The notes under the pieces: model-generated
The model's database searches: none
What the model was told of the DNA's origin: nothing
The model's input: the letters and a program-made list of their open reading frames with translations, nothing else
In this document: in pieces, positions 48,701 through 60,684 of the stretch
Layout: each line of letters opens with the position of its first letter
Numbering within the stretch: the stretch's first letter is position 1
Source: Pristionchus mayeri
Lineage: Eukaryota > Nematoda > Chromadorea > Rhabditida > Neodiplogasteridae
Direction of reading: 5' to 3'
DNA: 64,000 nt
Assembly (NCBI GenBank): GCA_036245805.1
Contig: BTRK01000002.1
Location: forward strand, 43,754,661 to 43,818,660
Translations under genes and position numbers: made by a program

Positions 48701-51700
48701 CAGCACCTTGTATCCCCAGCAACACATTGTGTCCCCGGCAACACCTTGTGTCCCCAGCAGCATCTTGTGTCCCCAGCAGCAGCTTGTGTCCCCAGCTGCA
48801 CATTGTGTCCCCAGCAGCACCTTGTGTCCCCAGCAGCACCTTGTGTCCCCAGCAACACCTTGTGTCCCCAGCAGCACCTTGTGTCCCCAGCAGCACCTTG
48901 TTCACTCTGTTGGCTCACCTGGCATACTTTGTTGGATCACCTGGTATACTCTGTTGGCTCACCTGGCATTGTGTCCCCAGGAACACATTGTGTCCCCAGC
49001 AACACCTTGTGTCCCCAGCAGCACCTTGTGTCCCCAGCAGCACCTTGTATCCCCAGCAACACATTGTGTCCCCGGCAACACCTTGTGTCCCCAGCAGCAT
49101 CTTGTGTCCCCAGCAGCAGCTTGTGTCCCCAGCTGCACATTGTGTCCCCAGCAGCACCTTGTGTCCCCAGCAGCACCTTGTGTCCCCAGCAGCACCTTGT
49201 GTCCCCAGCAGCACCTTGTGTCCCCAGCAACACCTTGTGTCCCCAGCAGCACCTTGTGTCCCCAGCAGCACCTTGTTCACTCTGTTGGCTCACCTGGCAT
49301 ACTTTGTTGGATCACCTGGTATACTCTGTTGGCTCACCTGGCATTGTGTCCCCAGCAGCACCTTCTGTCCCCAGCAGCACCTTGTGTCCCCAGCAGCACC
49401 TTGTGTCCCCAGCAGCACCTTGTATCCCCAGCAACACATTGTGTCCCCGGCAACACCTTGTGTCCCCAGCAGCATCTTGTGTCCCCAGCAGCAGCTTGTG
49501 TCCCCAGCTGCACATTGTGTCCCCAGCAGCACCTTGTGTCCCCAGCAGCACCTTGTGTCCCCAGCAACACCTTGTGTCCCCAGCAGCACCTTGTGTCCCC
49601 AGCAGCACCTTGTTCACTCTGTTGGCTCACCTGGCATAATCTGTTGAATCACCTGGTATACTCTGTTGGCTCACCTGGCATACTCTGTTGGCTCACCTGA
49701 CATACTATGTCGGCTCACCTGGCATACTCTCACCTGGCATACTCTGTTGGCTCAGCTGGCATACTCCGTTGACTCACCTGGCATACTCTATCGGATCACC
49801 TGTAATTGTGTCCCCAGGAAGACATTGTGTCCCCAGGAACACATTGTGTCCCCAGCAACACCTTGTGTCCCCAGCAGCACCTTGTGTCCCCAGCATCACC
49901 TTGTGTCCCCAGCAGCACCTTGTGTCCCCAGCAGCATCTTGTGTCCCCAGCAGCAGCTTGTGTCCCCAGCTGCACATTGTGTCCCCAGCAGCACCTTGTG
50001 TCCCCAGCAGCACCTTGTGTCCCCAGCAACACCTTGTGTCCCCAGCAGCACCTTGTGTCCCCAGCAGCACCTTGTTCACTCTGTTGGCTCACCTGGCATA
50101 CTTTGTTGGATCACCTGGTATACTCTGTTGGCTCACCTGGCATTGTGTCCCCAGGAACACATTGTGTCCCCAGCAACACCTTGTGTCCCCAGCAGCACCT
50201 TGTGTCCTCAGCAGCACCTTGTGTCCCCAGCAGCACCTTGTGTCCCCAGCAGCACCTTGTGTCCCCAGCAGTACCTTGTGTCCCCAGCAGCACCTTGTGT
50301 CCCCAGCAGTACCTTGTGTACCCAGCAGCACCTTGTGCACTCTGTTGGCTCACCTGGCATACTCTGTTGGCTCACCTGGCATAATCTGTTGAATCACCTG
50401 GTATACTCTGTTGGCTCACCTGGCATACTCTGTTGGCTCACCTGACATACTATGTCGGCTCACCTGGCATACTCTCACCTGGCATACTCTGTTGGCTCAG
50501 CTGGCATACTCCGTTGACTCACCTGGCATACTCTGTTGGCTCACCTGGCATACTCTGTTGGCTCACCTGGCTTACTATGTCGGCTCACCTGGCGTACTCT
50601 CACCTGGCATACTCTGTTGGCTCACCTGGCATACTCTGTTGACTCACCTGGCATACTCTATCGGCTCACCTGGCCTTGTGTCCCCAGCAGCACCTTGTGT
50701 CCCCAGCAGCACCTTTTGTCCCTAGCAGCACCTTGTGTCCCCAGCAGCACCTTGTGTCCCCAGCAACACCTTGTGTCCCCAGATGCACCTTGTGTCCCGA
50801 GCAGCACCTTGTGTCCCCAGCAGCACCTTGTGCACTCTGTTGGCTCACCTGGCATACTCTCACCTGGCATACTATGTTGACTCACCTGGCATACTCTGTT
50901 GACTCACCTGGCATACGCTGTTGGTTCACCTGGCATTCTCTGTTGACTCACCTGGCATACTCTGTTGGCTCAGCTGGCATACGCCGTTGACTCACCTGGC
51001 ATACTCTATCGGCTCACCTGGCGTTGTGTCCCCAGCAGCACCTTCTGTCCCCAGCAGCACCTTGTGTCCCCAGCAGCACCTTGTGTCCCCAGCAGCACCT
51101 TGTATCCCCAGCAACACATTGTGTCCCCGGCAACACCTTGTGGCCCCAGCAGCACCTTGTTCACTCTGTTGGCTCACCTGGCATAATCTGTTGAATCACC
51201 TGGTATACTCTGTTGGCTCACCTGGCATACTCTGTTGGCTCACCTGACATACTATGTCGGCTCACCTGGCATACTCTCACCTGGCATACTCTGTTGGCTC
51301 AGCTGGCATACTCCGTTGACTCACCTGGCATACTCTATCGGATCACCTGTAATTGTGTCCCCAGGAAGACATTGTGTCCCCAGGAACACATTGTGTCCCC
51401 AGCAACACCTTGTGTCCCCAGCAGCACCTTGTGTCCCCAGCATCACCTTGTGTCCCCAGCAGCACCTTGTGTCCCCAGCAGCATCTTGTGTCCCCAGCAG
51501 CAGCTTGTGTCCCCAGCTGCACATTGTGTCCCCAGCAGCACCTTGTGTCCCCAGCAGCACCTTGTGTCCCCAGCAACACCTTGTGTCCCCAGCAGCACCT
51601 TGTGTCCCCAGCAGCACCTTGTTCACTCTGTTGGCTCACCTGGCATACTTTGTTGGATCACCTGGTATACTCTGTTGGCTCACCTGGCATTGTGTCCCCA

Positions 51701-54700
51701 GGAACACATTGTGTCCCCAGCAACACCTTGTGTCCCCAGCAGCACCTTGTGTCCTCAGCAGCACCTTGTGTCCCCAGCAGCACCTTGTGTCCCCAGCAGC
51801 ACCTTGTGTCCCCAGCAGTACCTTGTGTCCCCAGCAGCACCTTGTGTCCCCAGCAGTACCTTGTGTACCCAGCAGCACCTTGTGCACTCTGTTGGCTCAC
51901 CTGGCATACTCTGTTGGCTCACCTGGCATAATCTGTTGAATCACCTGGTATACTCTGTTGGCTCACCTGGCATACTCTGTTGGCTCACCTGACATACTAT
52001 GTCGGCTCACCTGGCATACTCTCACCTGGCATACTCTGTTGGCTCAGCTGGCATACTCCGTTGACTCACCTGGCATACTCTGTTGGCTCACCTGGCATAC
52101 TCTGTTGGCTCACCTGGCTTACTATGTCGGCTCACCTGGCGTACTCTCACCTGGCATACTCTGTTGGCTCACCTGGCATACTCTGTTGACTCACCTGGCA
52201 TACTCTATCGGCTCACCTGGCCTTGTGTCCCCAGCAGCACCTTGTGTCCCCAGCAGCACCTTTTGTCCCTAGCAGCACCTTGTGTCCCCAGCAGCACCTT
52301 GTGTCCCCAGCAACACCTTGTGTCCCCAGATGCACCTTGTGTCCCGAGCAGCACCTTGTGTCCCCAGCAGCACCTTGTGCACTCTGTTGGCTCACCTGGC
52401 ATACTCCCACCTGGCATACTCTGTTGGCTCAGCTGGTATACTCCGTTGACTCACCTGGCATCCTCTATCGGCTCACCTGGCGTTGTGTCCCCAGCAGCAC
52501 CTTGTGTCCCCAGCAGCACCTTGTGTCCCCAGCAGCACCTTGTATCCCCAGCAACACATTGTGTCCCCGGCAACACCTTGTGGCCCCAGCAGCACCTTGT
52601 TCACTCTGTTGGCTCACCTGGCATAATCTGTTGAATCACCTGGTATACTCTGTTGGCTCACCTGGCATACTCTGTTGGCTCACCTGGCATACTCTGTTGG
52701 CTCACCTGACATACTATGTCGGCTCACCTGGCATACTCTCACCTGGCATACTATGTTGACTCACTTGGCATACTCTGTTGACTCACCTGGCATACTCTGT
52801 TGGCTCAGCTGGCATACTCCGTTGACTCACCTGGCATACTCTATCGGATCACCTGTAATTGTGTCCCCAGGAAGACATTGTGTCCCCAGGAACACATTGT
52901 GTCCCCAGGAACACATTGTGTCCCCAGCAACACCTTGTGTCCCCAGCAGCACCTTGTGTCCCCAGCATCACCTTGTGTCCCCAGCAGCACCTTGTGTCCC
53001 CAGCAGCATCTTGTGTCCCCAGCAGCAGCTTGTGTCCCCAGCTGCACATTGTGTCCCCAGCAGCACCTTGTGTCCCCAGCAGCACCTTGTGTCCCCAGCA
53101 ACACCTTGTGTCCCCAGCAGCACCTTGTGTCCCCAGCAGCACCTTGTGTCCCCAGCAACACCTTGTGTCCCCAGCAGCACCTTGTGTCCCCAGCAGCACC
53201 TTGTTCACTCTGTTGGCTCACCTGGCATACTCTGTTGGATCACCTGGTATACTCTGTTGGCTCACCTGGCATTGTGTCCCCAGGAACACATTGTGTCCCC
53301 AGCAACACCTTGTGTCCCCAGCAGCACCTTGTGTCCTCAGCAGCACCTTGTGTCCCCAGCAGCACCTTGTGTCCCCAGCAGCACCTTGTGTCCCCAGCAG
53401 TACCTTGTGTCCCCAGCAGCACCTTGTGTCCCCAGCAGTACCTTGTGTACCCAGCAGCACCTTGTGCACTCTGTTGGCTCACCTGGCATACTCTGTTGGC
53501 TCAGCTGGCATACTCCGTTGACTCACCTGGCATACTCTATCGGATCACCTGGAATTGTGTCCCCAGGAAGACATTGTGTCCCCAGGAACACATTGTGTCC
53601 CCAGCAACACCTTGTGTCCCCAGCAGCACCTTGTGTCCCCAGCATCACCTTGTGTCCCCAGCAGCACCTTGTGTCCCCAGCAGCATCTTGTGTCCCCAGC
53701 AGCAGCTTGTGTCCCCAGCTGCACATTGTGTCCCCAGCAGCACCTTGTGTCCCCAGCAGCACCTTGTGTCCCCAGCAACACCTTGTGTCCCCAGCAGCAC
53801 CTTGTGTCCCCAGCAGCACCTTGTTCACTCTGTTGGCTCACCTGGCATACTCTGTTGGATCACCTGGTATACTCTGTTGGCTCACCTGGCATTGTGTCCC
53901 CAGGAACACATTGTGTCCCCAGCAACACCTTGTGTCCCCAGCAGCACCTTGTGTCCTCAGCAGCACCTTGTGTCCCCAGCAGCACCTTGTGTCCCCAGCA
54001 GCATCTTGCGTCCCCAGCAACACCTTGTGTCCCCAGCAACACCTTGTGTCCCCATGAACACCTTGTGTCCCTAGCAGTACCTTGTGTCCCCAGCAGCACC
54101 TTGTGTCCCCAGCAGCAGCTTGTGTCCCCAGCTGCACATTGTGTCCCCAGCAGCACCTTGTGTCCCCAGCAGCACCTTGTGTCCCCAGCAGCACCTTGTG
54201 TCCCCAGCAGCACCTTGTGTCCCCAGCAACACCTTGTGTCCCCAGCAGCACCTTGTGTCCCCAGCAGCACCTTGTTCACTCTGTTGGCTCACCTGGCATA
54301 CTCTGTTGGATCACCTGGTATACTCTGTTGGCTCACCTGGCATTGTGTCCCCAGGAACACATTGTGTCCCCAGCAACACCTTGTGTCCCCAGCAGCACCT
54401 TGTGTCCTCAGCAGCACCTTGTGTCCCCAGCAGCACCTTGTGTCCCCAGCAGCACCTTGTGTCCCCAGCAGTACCTTGTGTCCCCAGCAGCACCTTGTGT
54501 CCCCAGCAGTACCTTGTGTACCCAGCAGCACCTTGTGCACTCTGTTGGCTCACCTGGCATACTCTGTTGGATCACCTGGTATACTCTGTTGGCTCACCTG
54601 GCATTGTGTCCCCAGGAACACATTGTGTCCCCAGCAACACCTTGTGTCCCCAGCAGCACCTTGTGTCCTCAGCAGCACCTTGTGTCCCCAGCAGCACCTT

Positions 54701-57700
54701 GTGTCCCCAGCAGCACCTTGTGTCCCCAGCAGTACCTTGTGTCCCCAGCAGCACCTTGTGTCCCCAGCAGTACCTTGTGTACCCAGCAGCACCTTGTGCA
54801 CTCTGTTGGCTCACCTGGCATACTCTGTTGGCTCAGCTGGCATACTCCGTTGACTCACCTGGCATACTCTATCGGATCACCTGGAATTGTGTCCCCAGGA
54901 AGACATTGTGTCCCCAGGAACACATTGTGTCCCCAGCAACACCTTGTGTCCCCAGCAGCATCTTGTGTCCCCAGCAGCAGCTTGTGTCCCCAGCTGCACA
55001 TTGTGTCCCCAGCAGCACCTTGTGTCCCCAGCAGCACCTTGTGTCCCCAGCAACACCTTGTGTCCCCAGCAGCACCTTGTGTCCCCAGCAGCACCTTGTG
55101 TCCCCAGCAACACCTTGTGTCCCCAGCAGCACCTTGTGTCCCCAGCAGCACCTTGTTCACTCTGTTGGCTCACCTGGCATACTCTGTTGGATCACCTGGT
55201 ATACTCTGTTGGCTCACCTGGCATTGTGTCCCCAGGAACACATTGTGTCCCCAGCAACACCTTGTGTCCCCAGCAGCACCTTGTGTCCTCAGCAGCACCT
55301 TGTGTCCCCAGCAGCACCTTGTGTCCCCAGCAGCACCTTGTGTCCCCAGCAGTACCTTGTGTCCCCAGCAGCACCTTGTGTCCCCAGCAGTACCTTGTGT
55401 ACCCAGCAGCACCTTGTGCACTCTGTTGGCTCACCTGGCATACTCTGTTGGCTCAGCTGGCATACTCCGTTGACTCACCTGGCATACTCTATCGGATCAC
55501 CTGGAATTGTGTCCCCAGGAAGACATTGTGTCCCCAGGAACACATTGTGTCCCCAGCAACACCTTGTGTCCCCAGCAGCACCTTGTGTCCCCAGCATCAC
55601 CTTGTGTCCCCAGCAGCACCTTGTGTCCCCAGCAGCATCTTGTGTCCCCAGCAGCAGCTTGTGTCCCCAGCTGCACATTGTGTCCCCAGCAGCACCTTGT
55701 GTCCCCAGCAGCACCTTGTGTCCCCAGCAACACCTTGTGTCCCCAGCAGCACCTTGTGTCCCCAGCAGCACCTTGTTCACTCTGTTGGCTCACCTGGCAT
55801 ACTCTGTTGGATCACCTGGTATACTCTGTTGGCTCACCTGGCATTGTGTCCCCAGGAACACATTGTGTCCCCAGCAACACCTTGTGTCCCCAGCAGCACC
55901 TTGTGTCCTCAGCAGCACCTTGTGTCCCCAGCAGCACCTTGTGTCCCCAGCAGCATCTTGCGTCCCCAGCAACACCTTGTGTCCCCAGCAACACCTTGTG
56001 TCCCCATGAACACCTTGTGTCCCCAGCAGCACCTTGTTCACTCTGTTGGCTCACCTGGCATACTCTGTTGGATCACCTGGTATACTCTGTTGGCTCACCT
56101 GGCATTGTGTCCCCAGGAACACATTGTGTCCCCAGCAACACCTTGTGTCCCCAGCAGCACCTTGTGTCCTCAGCAGCACCTTGTGTCCCCAGCAGCACCT
56201 TGTGTCCCCAGCAGCACCTTGTGTCCCCAGCAGTACCTTGTGTCCCCAGCAGCACCTTGTGTCCCCAGCAGTACCTTGTGTACCCAGCAGCACCTTGTGC
56301 ACTCTGTTGGCTCACCTGGCATACTCTGTTGGCTCAGCTGGCATACTCCGTTGACTCACCTGGCATACTCTATCGGATCACCTGGAATTGTGTCCCCAGG
56401 AAGACATTGTGTCCCCAGGAACACATTGTGTCCCCAGCAACACCTTGTGTCCCCAGCAGCACCTTGTGTCCCCAGCATCACCTTGTGTCCCCAGCAGCAC
56501 CTTGTGTCCCCAGCAGCATCTTGTGTCCCCAGCAGCAGCTTGTGTCCCCAGCTGCACATTGTGTCCCCAGCAGCACCTTGTGTCCCCAGCAGCACCTTGT
56601 GTCCCCAGCAACACCTTGTGTCCCCAGCAGCACCTTGTGTCCCCAGCAGCACCTTGTTCACTCTGTTGGCTCACCTGGCATACTCTGTTGGATCACCTGG
56701 TATACTCTGTTGGCTCACCTGGCATTGTGTCCCCAGGAACACATTGTGTCCCCAGCAACACCTTGTGTCCCCAGCAGCACCTTGTGTCCTCAGCAGCACC
56801 TTGTGTCCCCAGCAGCACCTTGTGTCCCCAGCAGCATCTTGCGTCCCCAGCAACACCTTGTGTCCCCAGCAACACCTTGTGTCCCCATGAACACCTTGTG
56901 TCCCTAGCAGTACCTTGTGTCCCCAGCAGCACCTTGTGTCCCCAGCAGTACCTTGTGTACCCAGCAGCACCTTGTGCACTCTGTTGGCTCACCTGGCATA
57001 CTCTCACCTGGCATACTATGTTGACTCACCTGGCATACGCTGTTGGTTCACCTGGCATTCTCTGTTGACTCACCTGGCATACTCTGTTGGCTCAGCTGGC
57101 ATACGCCGTTGACTCACCTGGCATACTCTATCGGCTCACCTGGCGTTGTGTCCCCAGCAGCACCTTCTGTCCCCAGCAGCACCTTGTGTCCCCAGCAGCA
57201 CCTTGTGTCCCCAGCAGCACCTTGTCTCCCCAGCAACACATTGTGTCCCCGGCAACACCTTGTGGCCCCAGCAGCACCTTGTTCACCCTGTTGGCTCACC
57301 TGGCATAATCTGTTGGATCACCTGGTATACTCTGTTGGCTCACCTGGCATACTCTGTTGGCTCACCTGGCATACTCTGTTGGCTCACCTGGCTTACTATG
57401 TCGGCTCACCTGGCATACTCTCACCTGGCATACTCTGTTGGCTCACCTGGCATACTCTGTTGACTCACCTGGCATACTCTATCGGCTCACCTGGCCTTGT
57501 GTCCCCAGCAGCACCTTGTGTCCCCAGCAGCACCTTTTGTCCCCAGCAGCACCTTGTGTCCCCAGCAGCACCTTGTGTCCCCAGCAACACCTTGTGCCCC
57601 CAGCAGCACCTTGTGTCCCGAGCAGCACCTTGTGTCCCCAGCAGCACCTTGTGCACTCTGTTGGCTCACCTGGCATACTCTCACCTGGCATACTCTGTTG

Positions 57701-58582
57701 GCTCAGCTGGCATACGCCGTTGACTCACCTGGCATACTCTATCGGCTCACCTGGCGTTGTGTCCCCAGCAGCACCTTCTGTCCCCAGCAGCACCTTGTGT
57801 CCCCAGCAGCACCTTGTGTCCCCAGCAGCACCTTGTCTCCCCAGCAACACATTGTGTCCCCGGCAACACCTTGTGGCCCCAGCAGCACCTTGTTCACCCT
57901 GTTGGCTCACCTGGCATAATCTGTTGGATCACCTGGTATACTCTGTTGGCTCACCTGGCATACTCTGTTGGCTCACCTGGCATACTCTGTTGGCTCACCT
58001 GGCTTACTATGTCGGCTCACCTGGCATACTCTCACCTGGCATACTCTGTTGGCTCACCTGGCATACTCTGTTGACTCACCTGGCATACTCTATCGGCTCA
58101 CCTGGCCTTGTGTCCCCAGCAGCACCTTGTGTCCCCAGCAGCACCTTTTGTCCCCAGCAGCACCTTGTGTCCCCAGCAGCACCTTGTGTCCCCAGCAACA
58201 CCTTGTGCCCCCAGCAGCACCTTGTGTCCCGAGCAGCACCTTGTGTCCCCAGCAGCACCTTGTGCACTCTGTTGGCTCACCTGGCATACTCTCACCTGGC
58301 ATACTCTGTTGGCTCAGCTGGTATACTCCGTTGACTCACCTGGCATACTCTATCGGCTCACCTGGCATACTCTGTTGACTCACCTGGCATACTCTATCGG
58401 CTCACCTGGCCTTGTGTCCCCAGGAACCATTGTGTCCCCAGCAGAACCCTGTGTCCCCGGCAACACCTTGTGTCCCCAGGAGCACCTTGTGTCCCCAGCA
58501 GCACCTTGTTCACTCTGTTGGCTCACCTGGAATACTCTGTCGGCTCACCTGGCATACTCTGTTGGCTCACCTGGCATACTCT
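42733..58582. repeat. Composite minisatellite of interleaved 19-bp and 22-bp units
   Basis: Blocks of a 19-bp unit (CCAGCAGCACCTTGTGTCC) alternate with blocks of a 22-bp unit (starting CATACTCTGTTGGCTCACC). A 15-bp short form (CATACTCTCACCTGG) is frequent. Junctions between blocks are stereotyped: CCTTGTGCACTCTGTTGG or CCTTGTTCACTCTG into the 22-mers, and CACCTGGCGTTGTGTCC, CCTGGCCTTGTGTCC or CCTGGAATTGTGTCC back out. Long-range duplications are nested, with near-identical segments 1342, 1547, 881, 620, 611 and 261 bases apart. Neither consensus unit has a + strand stop codon in any frame, and neither length is a multiple of three, so open frames up to 667 codons (54887-56890) arise with 19- or 22-residue periodicity. 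These are best read as repeat artefacts. The array starts abruptly after the 172-bp satellite and ends abruptly at CATACTC. Confidence 0.96.
46139..46214 (-). repeat. Inverted island of 22-bp units inside the composite array
   Basis: This is the only stretch I saw where the 22-bp unit runs in the opposite orientation (CCAGGTGAGCCAACAGAGTA on the + strand), for about three units. It is the reverse complement of a block ending GGCTTACTATGT that occurs elsewhere in the array, for example near 57.32-57.40 kb. A direct copy of CTTGTATCCCCAGGAACACA flanks it on both sides. Confidence 0.85.
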
Positions 58583-58925
58583 TCGACTCCAAATGGCCTT
58601 TTTTGATCAAATTTAGGGAAATCTTGAGTATTTACTGATTCCACAGCTTAATTGATGACCATATCTACTCGAAAATTTCGAAAGTAATCTGGACAGTCCC
58701 TTCGAGCATCTAGAAGGCCAGCACGTCGTTCACGTCGACTCCAAATGGCCCTTTATGTTCATATTTAGGGAAAACTTGAATATTTACTGATTCCAAAGCG
58801 TAATTAATGACCATATCTACTCGACTTTTTTGAAAGTAATGTGGACAGTCCCTTCGAGCATCTAGAAGGCCACTACGTCGTTGACGTCCGCTCCAAATTG
58901 CCTTTTTTGTTCAAATTTAACACGA
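58583..58925. repeat. 152-bp tandem repeat, about 2.2 diverged copies
   Basis: Copies start at 58583, 58735 and 58887 with TCGACTCCAAATGGCC or a close variant, each with the CTCGA...AGTCCCTTCGAGCATC core. The third is cut short after about 40 bases. Related fragments (CTCCAAATGGCCTT, CTTCAAATGGTCAG) reappear at about 59828-59880, so this is a dispersed family. Confidence 0.85.
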
Positions 58926-60001
58926 GTATCACGAGTCAGTGGAGGTAGCCGGGAACATTTTCAAAAATATTGAACCAGATTTGATCAATATTATGGTGGG
59001 AGAATACCGTAGTGACAAGGTTTCGAAAAATCTATGTCATTGGTCCCGGAGCCGGCTTTTTATGAATTTTCCGGTTTTGCACCCGGCTACGCTCTATTTC
59101 AGCTCCCAGATGAGCTAGGGATTGGGCTTTGGTCTCAAAATGTTCGGAAAATTATTTCCAACAACATTTTTGTTGAGCACGTCTCAGTGGAACCAAAATT
59201 GAAAATGTTATGTCTGAAAAACCGAGACTGAAATCAGAAAACAATTGTTTTCGCCATCACGGAGGAAATTTGCACCGGAATTTTTTTGCATAAAATGATT
59301 GAGTAAACGTTCATTTGTGTAGGAAAAATATTTGCGAAGAAATCGGTTCGACACCTCATCCCGATATTTAGCCCCAAATGTGAGAATGTGAGCAATAATT
59401 TGAATTTATTCCATGTAGGACGGACTTATGTACCTTTGAATACGAATTATTAGTGATTTGGGATTTTTCAGGATTAGATGCATTATGTAGTACTGAAAAA
59501 GGGAGATCTTGACAAACTTTGAAAAATTGTTTTTCACGAACTCACTTTTCCCCCGAATTTATGCATCTATATTTTCGCATTTTCGAAACTCACTCCGTGG
59601 TCGCTAACCGCAATGCAAAGTAGATACCGACATGAGTTGATTTAACCTAGAAATGGTAGATCCATGCTTTCAAATTTCTTGTTTCCTTCGCGCGAATCTG
59701 CTCCTCGACAAGTGTCCAAAATATCACATATTTGTTTTCGGCTAACATTTTGTGAAAAATGACCGGATTGGAGCATGAAACATCATATTAATAATATATC
59801 AGATAAATAACGTAAATAACTTTGACGTCTGCTCCAAATGGCCTTCTTTGACGTCGACTTCAAATGGTCAGTTTTGTTCAAATTGAAGTGGGCCATGGGG
59901 TTTCATAATATAATGCAACGTATGCAAGCTCGATGTGTGTCCTAGATGAATCAACATTTTCTGCAGCTATTTCTTTGCTACATCCCTGGGAGAATCACCC
60001 T
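58926..60001. other. No supported gene; AT-rich DNA with repeat remnants
   Basis: A 65-codon open frame at 59034-59231 has no recognisable domain and no clear splice partners. Fragments of the 152-bp repeat lie near 59828-59880. The right end is the promoter region of the small secreted peptide gene. Confidence 0.5.
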
Positions 60002-60007
60002 TATAAA
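60002..60007 (+). promoter_or_regulatory. TATA box of the small secreted peptide gene
   Basis: A perfect TATAAA lies 30 bases before the ATG at 60038. With the usual 25-30 base spacing the transcript would start within a few bases of the ATG, giving a very short leader. Confidence 0.55.
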
Positions 60008-60037
60008 TCTGACATTCAATTATCGCTTTCCATCATA

Positions 60038-60236
60038 ATGCGCTTCCTTGTCTTCCTCTGCACGTTTCTCCTACTTACCTGCTTCGCTAAATCGAATGTG
60101 AGTGATCTTCATTCACAATTTATTATAGCTATAGACATAGATACATATTTTCCAGGATGGCATCGGATTTGAACATCCCTGTCTAGATGGATCGAGAATG
60201 ATATGCAGAGGCATTAGAGGCTGCAGATGCCCTTAG
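60038..60236 (+). CDS. Small secreted cysteine-rich peptide (46 residues, two exons)
   Basis: Exon 1 (60038-60097) encodes 20 residues, MRFLVFLCTFLLLTCFAKSN, a clear signal peptide with cleavage likely near CFA-KS. It ends in phase 0 at GTGAGT. A 58-base intron ends in TATTTTCCAG. Exon 2 (60156-60236) adds 26 residues and a TAG. The mature part has four cysteines spaced C-x7-C-x5-C-x-C and is basic (several Arg), consistent with two disulfides. I do not recognise the family; antimicrobial, signalling or other extracellular roles are all possible. The stop codon directly abuts a GTGATC donor-like site, and a strong TTTTTTTCAG acceptor lies at 60340, so a 3'-UTR intron is possible. The gene is too short for open-frame searches and was found from its splice signals. 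Confidence 0.72.
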
Positions 60237-60684
60237 GTGATCAGGGTGATATTCCCAATTCAATCAATATCAACATAGAAATTATCATAACTTCAAAGAT
60301 TGGTATTTCACTTTGTTCGGGCAATGAAATTTTTTTTCAGAACATGACTGCCAGAAAGCGGCGTGCCTTTAATGACCGTGATTTATACTGACTGATAAAT
60401 GTGTGCATGCGTCAGACTTCTCTAATAACCCATCCCTGCGATCCGTTGCGAGAATATCCAATCGTTGCAATTGGAGGGATTGGAATCTTTTCACTATTTC
60501 TCAATTACAATTTTATCATGTTATCAGGGCAAAATTTGCGATTATCGTGAAATAGATTATTATGCTTGTAAGAGAATTGTGCTACAGCGCTCACTGTCTT
60601 GCCGAAATGCGATTCCCAAGGGACTGCAATTATGTAATTAGGGGCACTTCTCATTTTGATTAACCCATCCTTATTGATGACATT
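60237..60684. other. Convergent 3' region between the peptide gene and the membrane-protein gene
   Basis: It contains a probable 3'-UTR intron (60237-60340) of the secreted peptide gene and the 3' flank of the minus-strand gene. A canonical AATAAA is not seen for either gene here; GATAAA near 60394 (+) and AATAAG on the minus strand near 60672 are the nearest variants. Confidence 0.5.

Noticed and set aside
42720..58638. Many open frames of 60-667 codons rich in Cys, Pro, Gln and Ser on both strands
   Set aside because: The repeat units lack stops and shift frame every copy, so all frames give the same periodic peptide. No initiation context, splice structure or non-repeat domain is seen.
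59034..59231. 65-codon plus-strand open frame
   Set aside because: It has no domain, no signal peptide and no convincing splice sites, and it lies in repeat-rich AT DNA.
59933..60172. 79-codon plus-strand open frame
   Set aside because: It reads through the promoter, signal-peptide exon and intron of the 46-residue peptide. The spliced model explains the sequence better.
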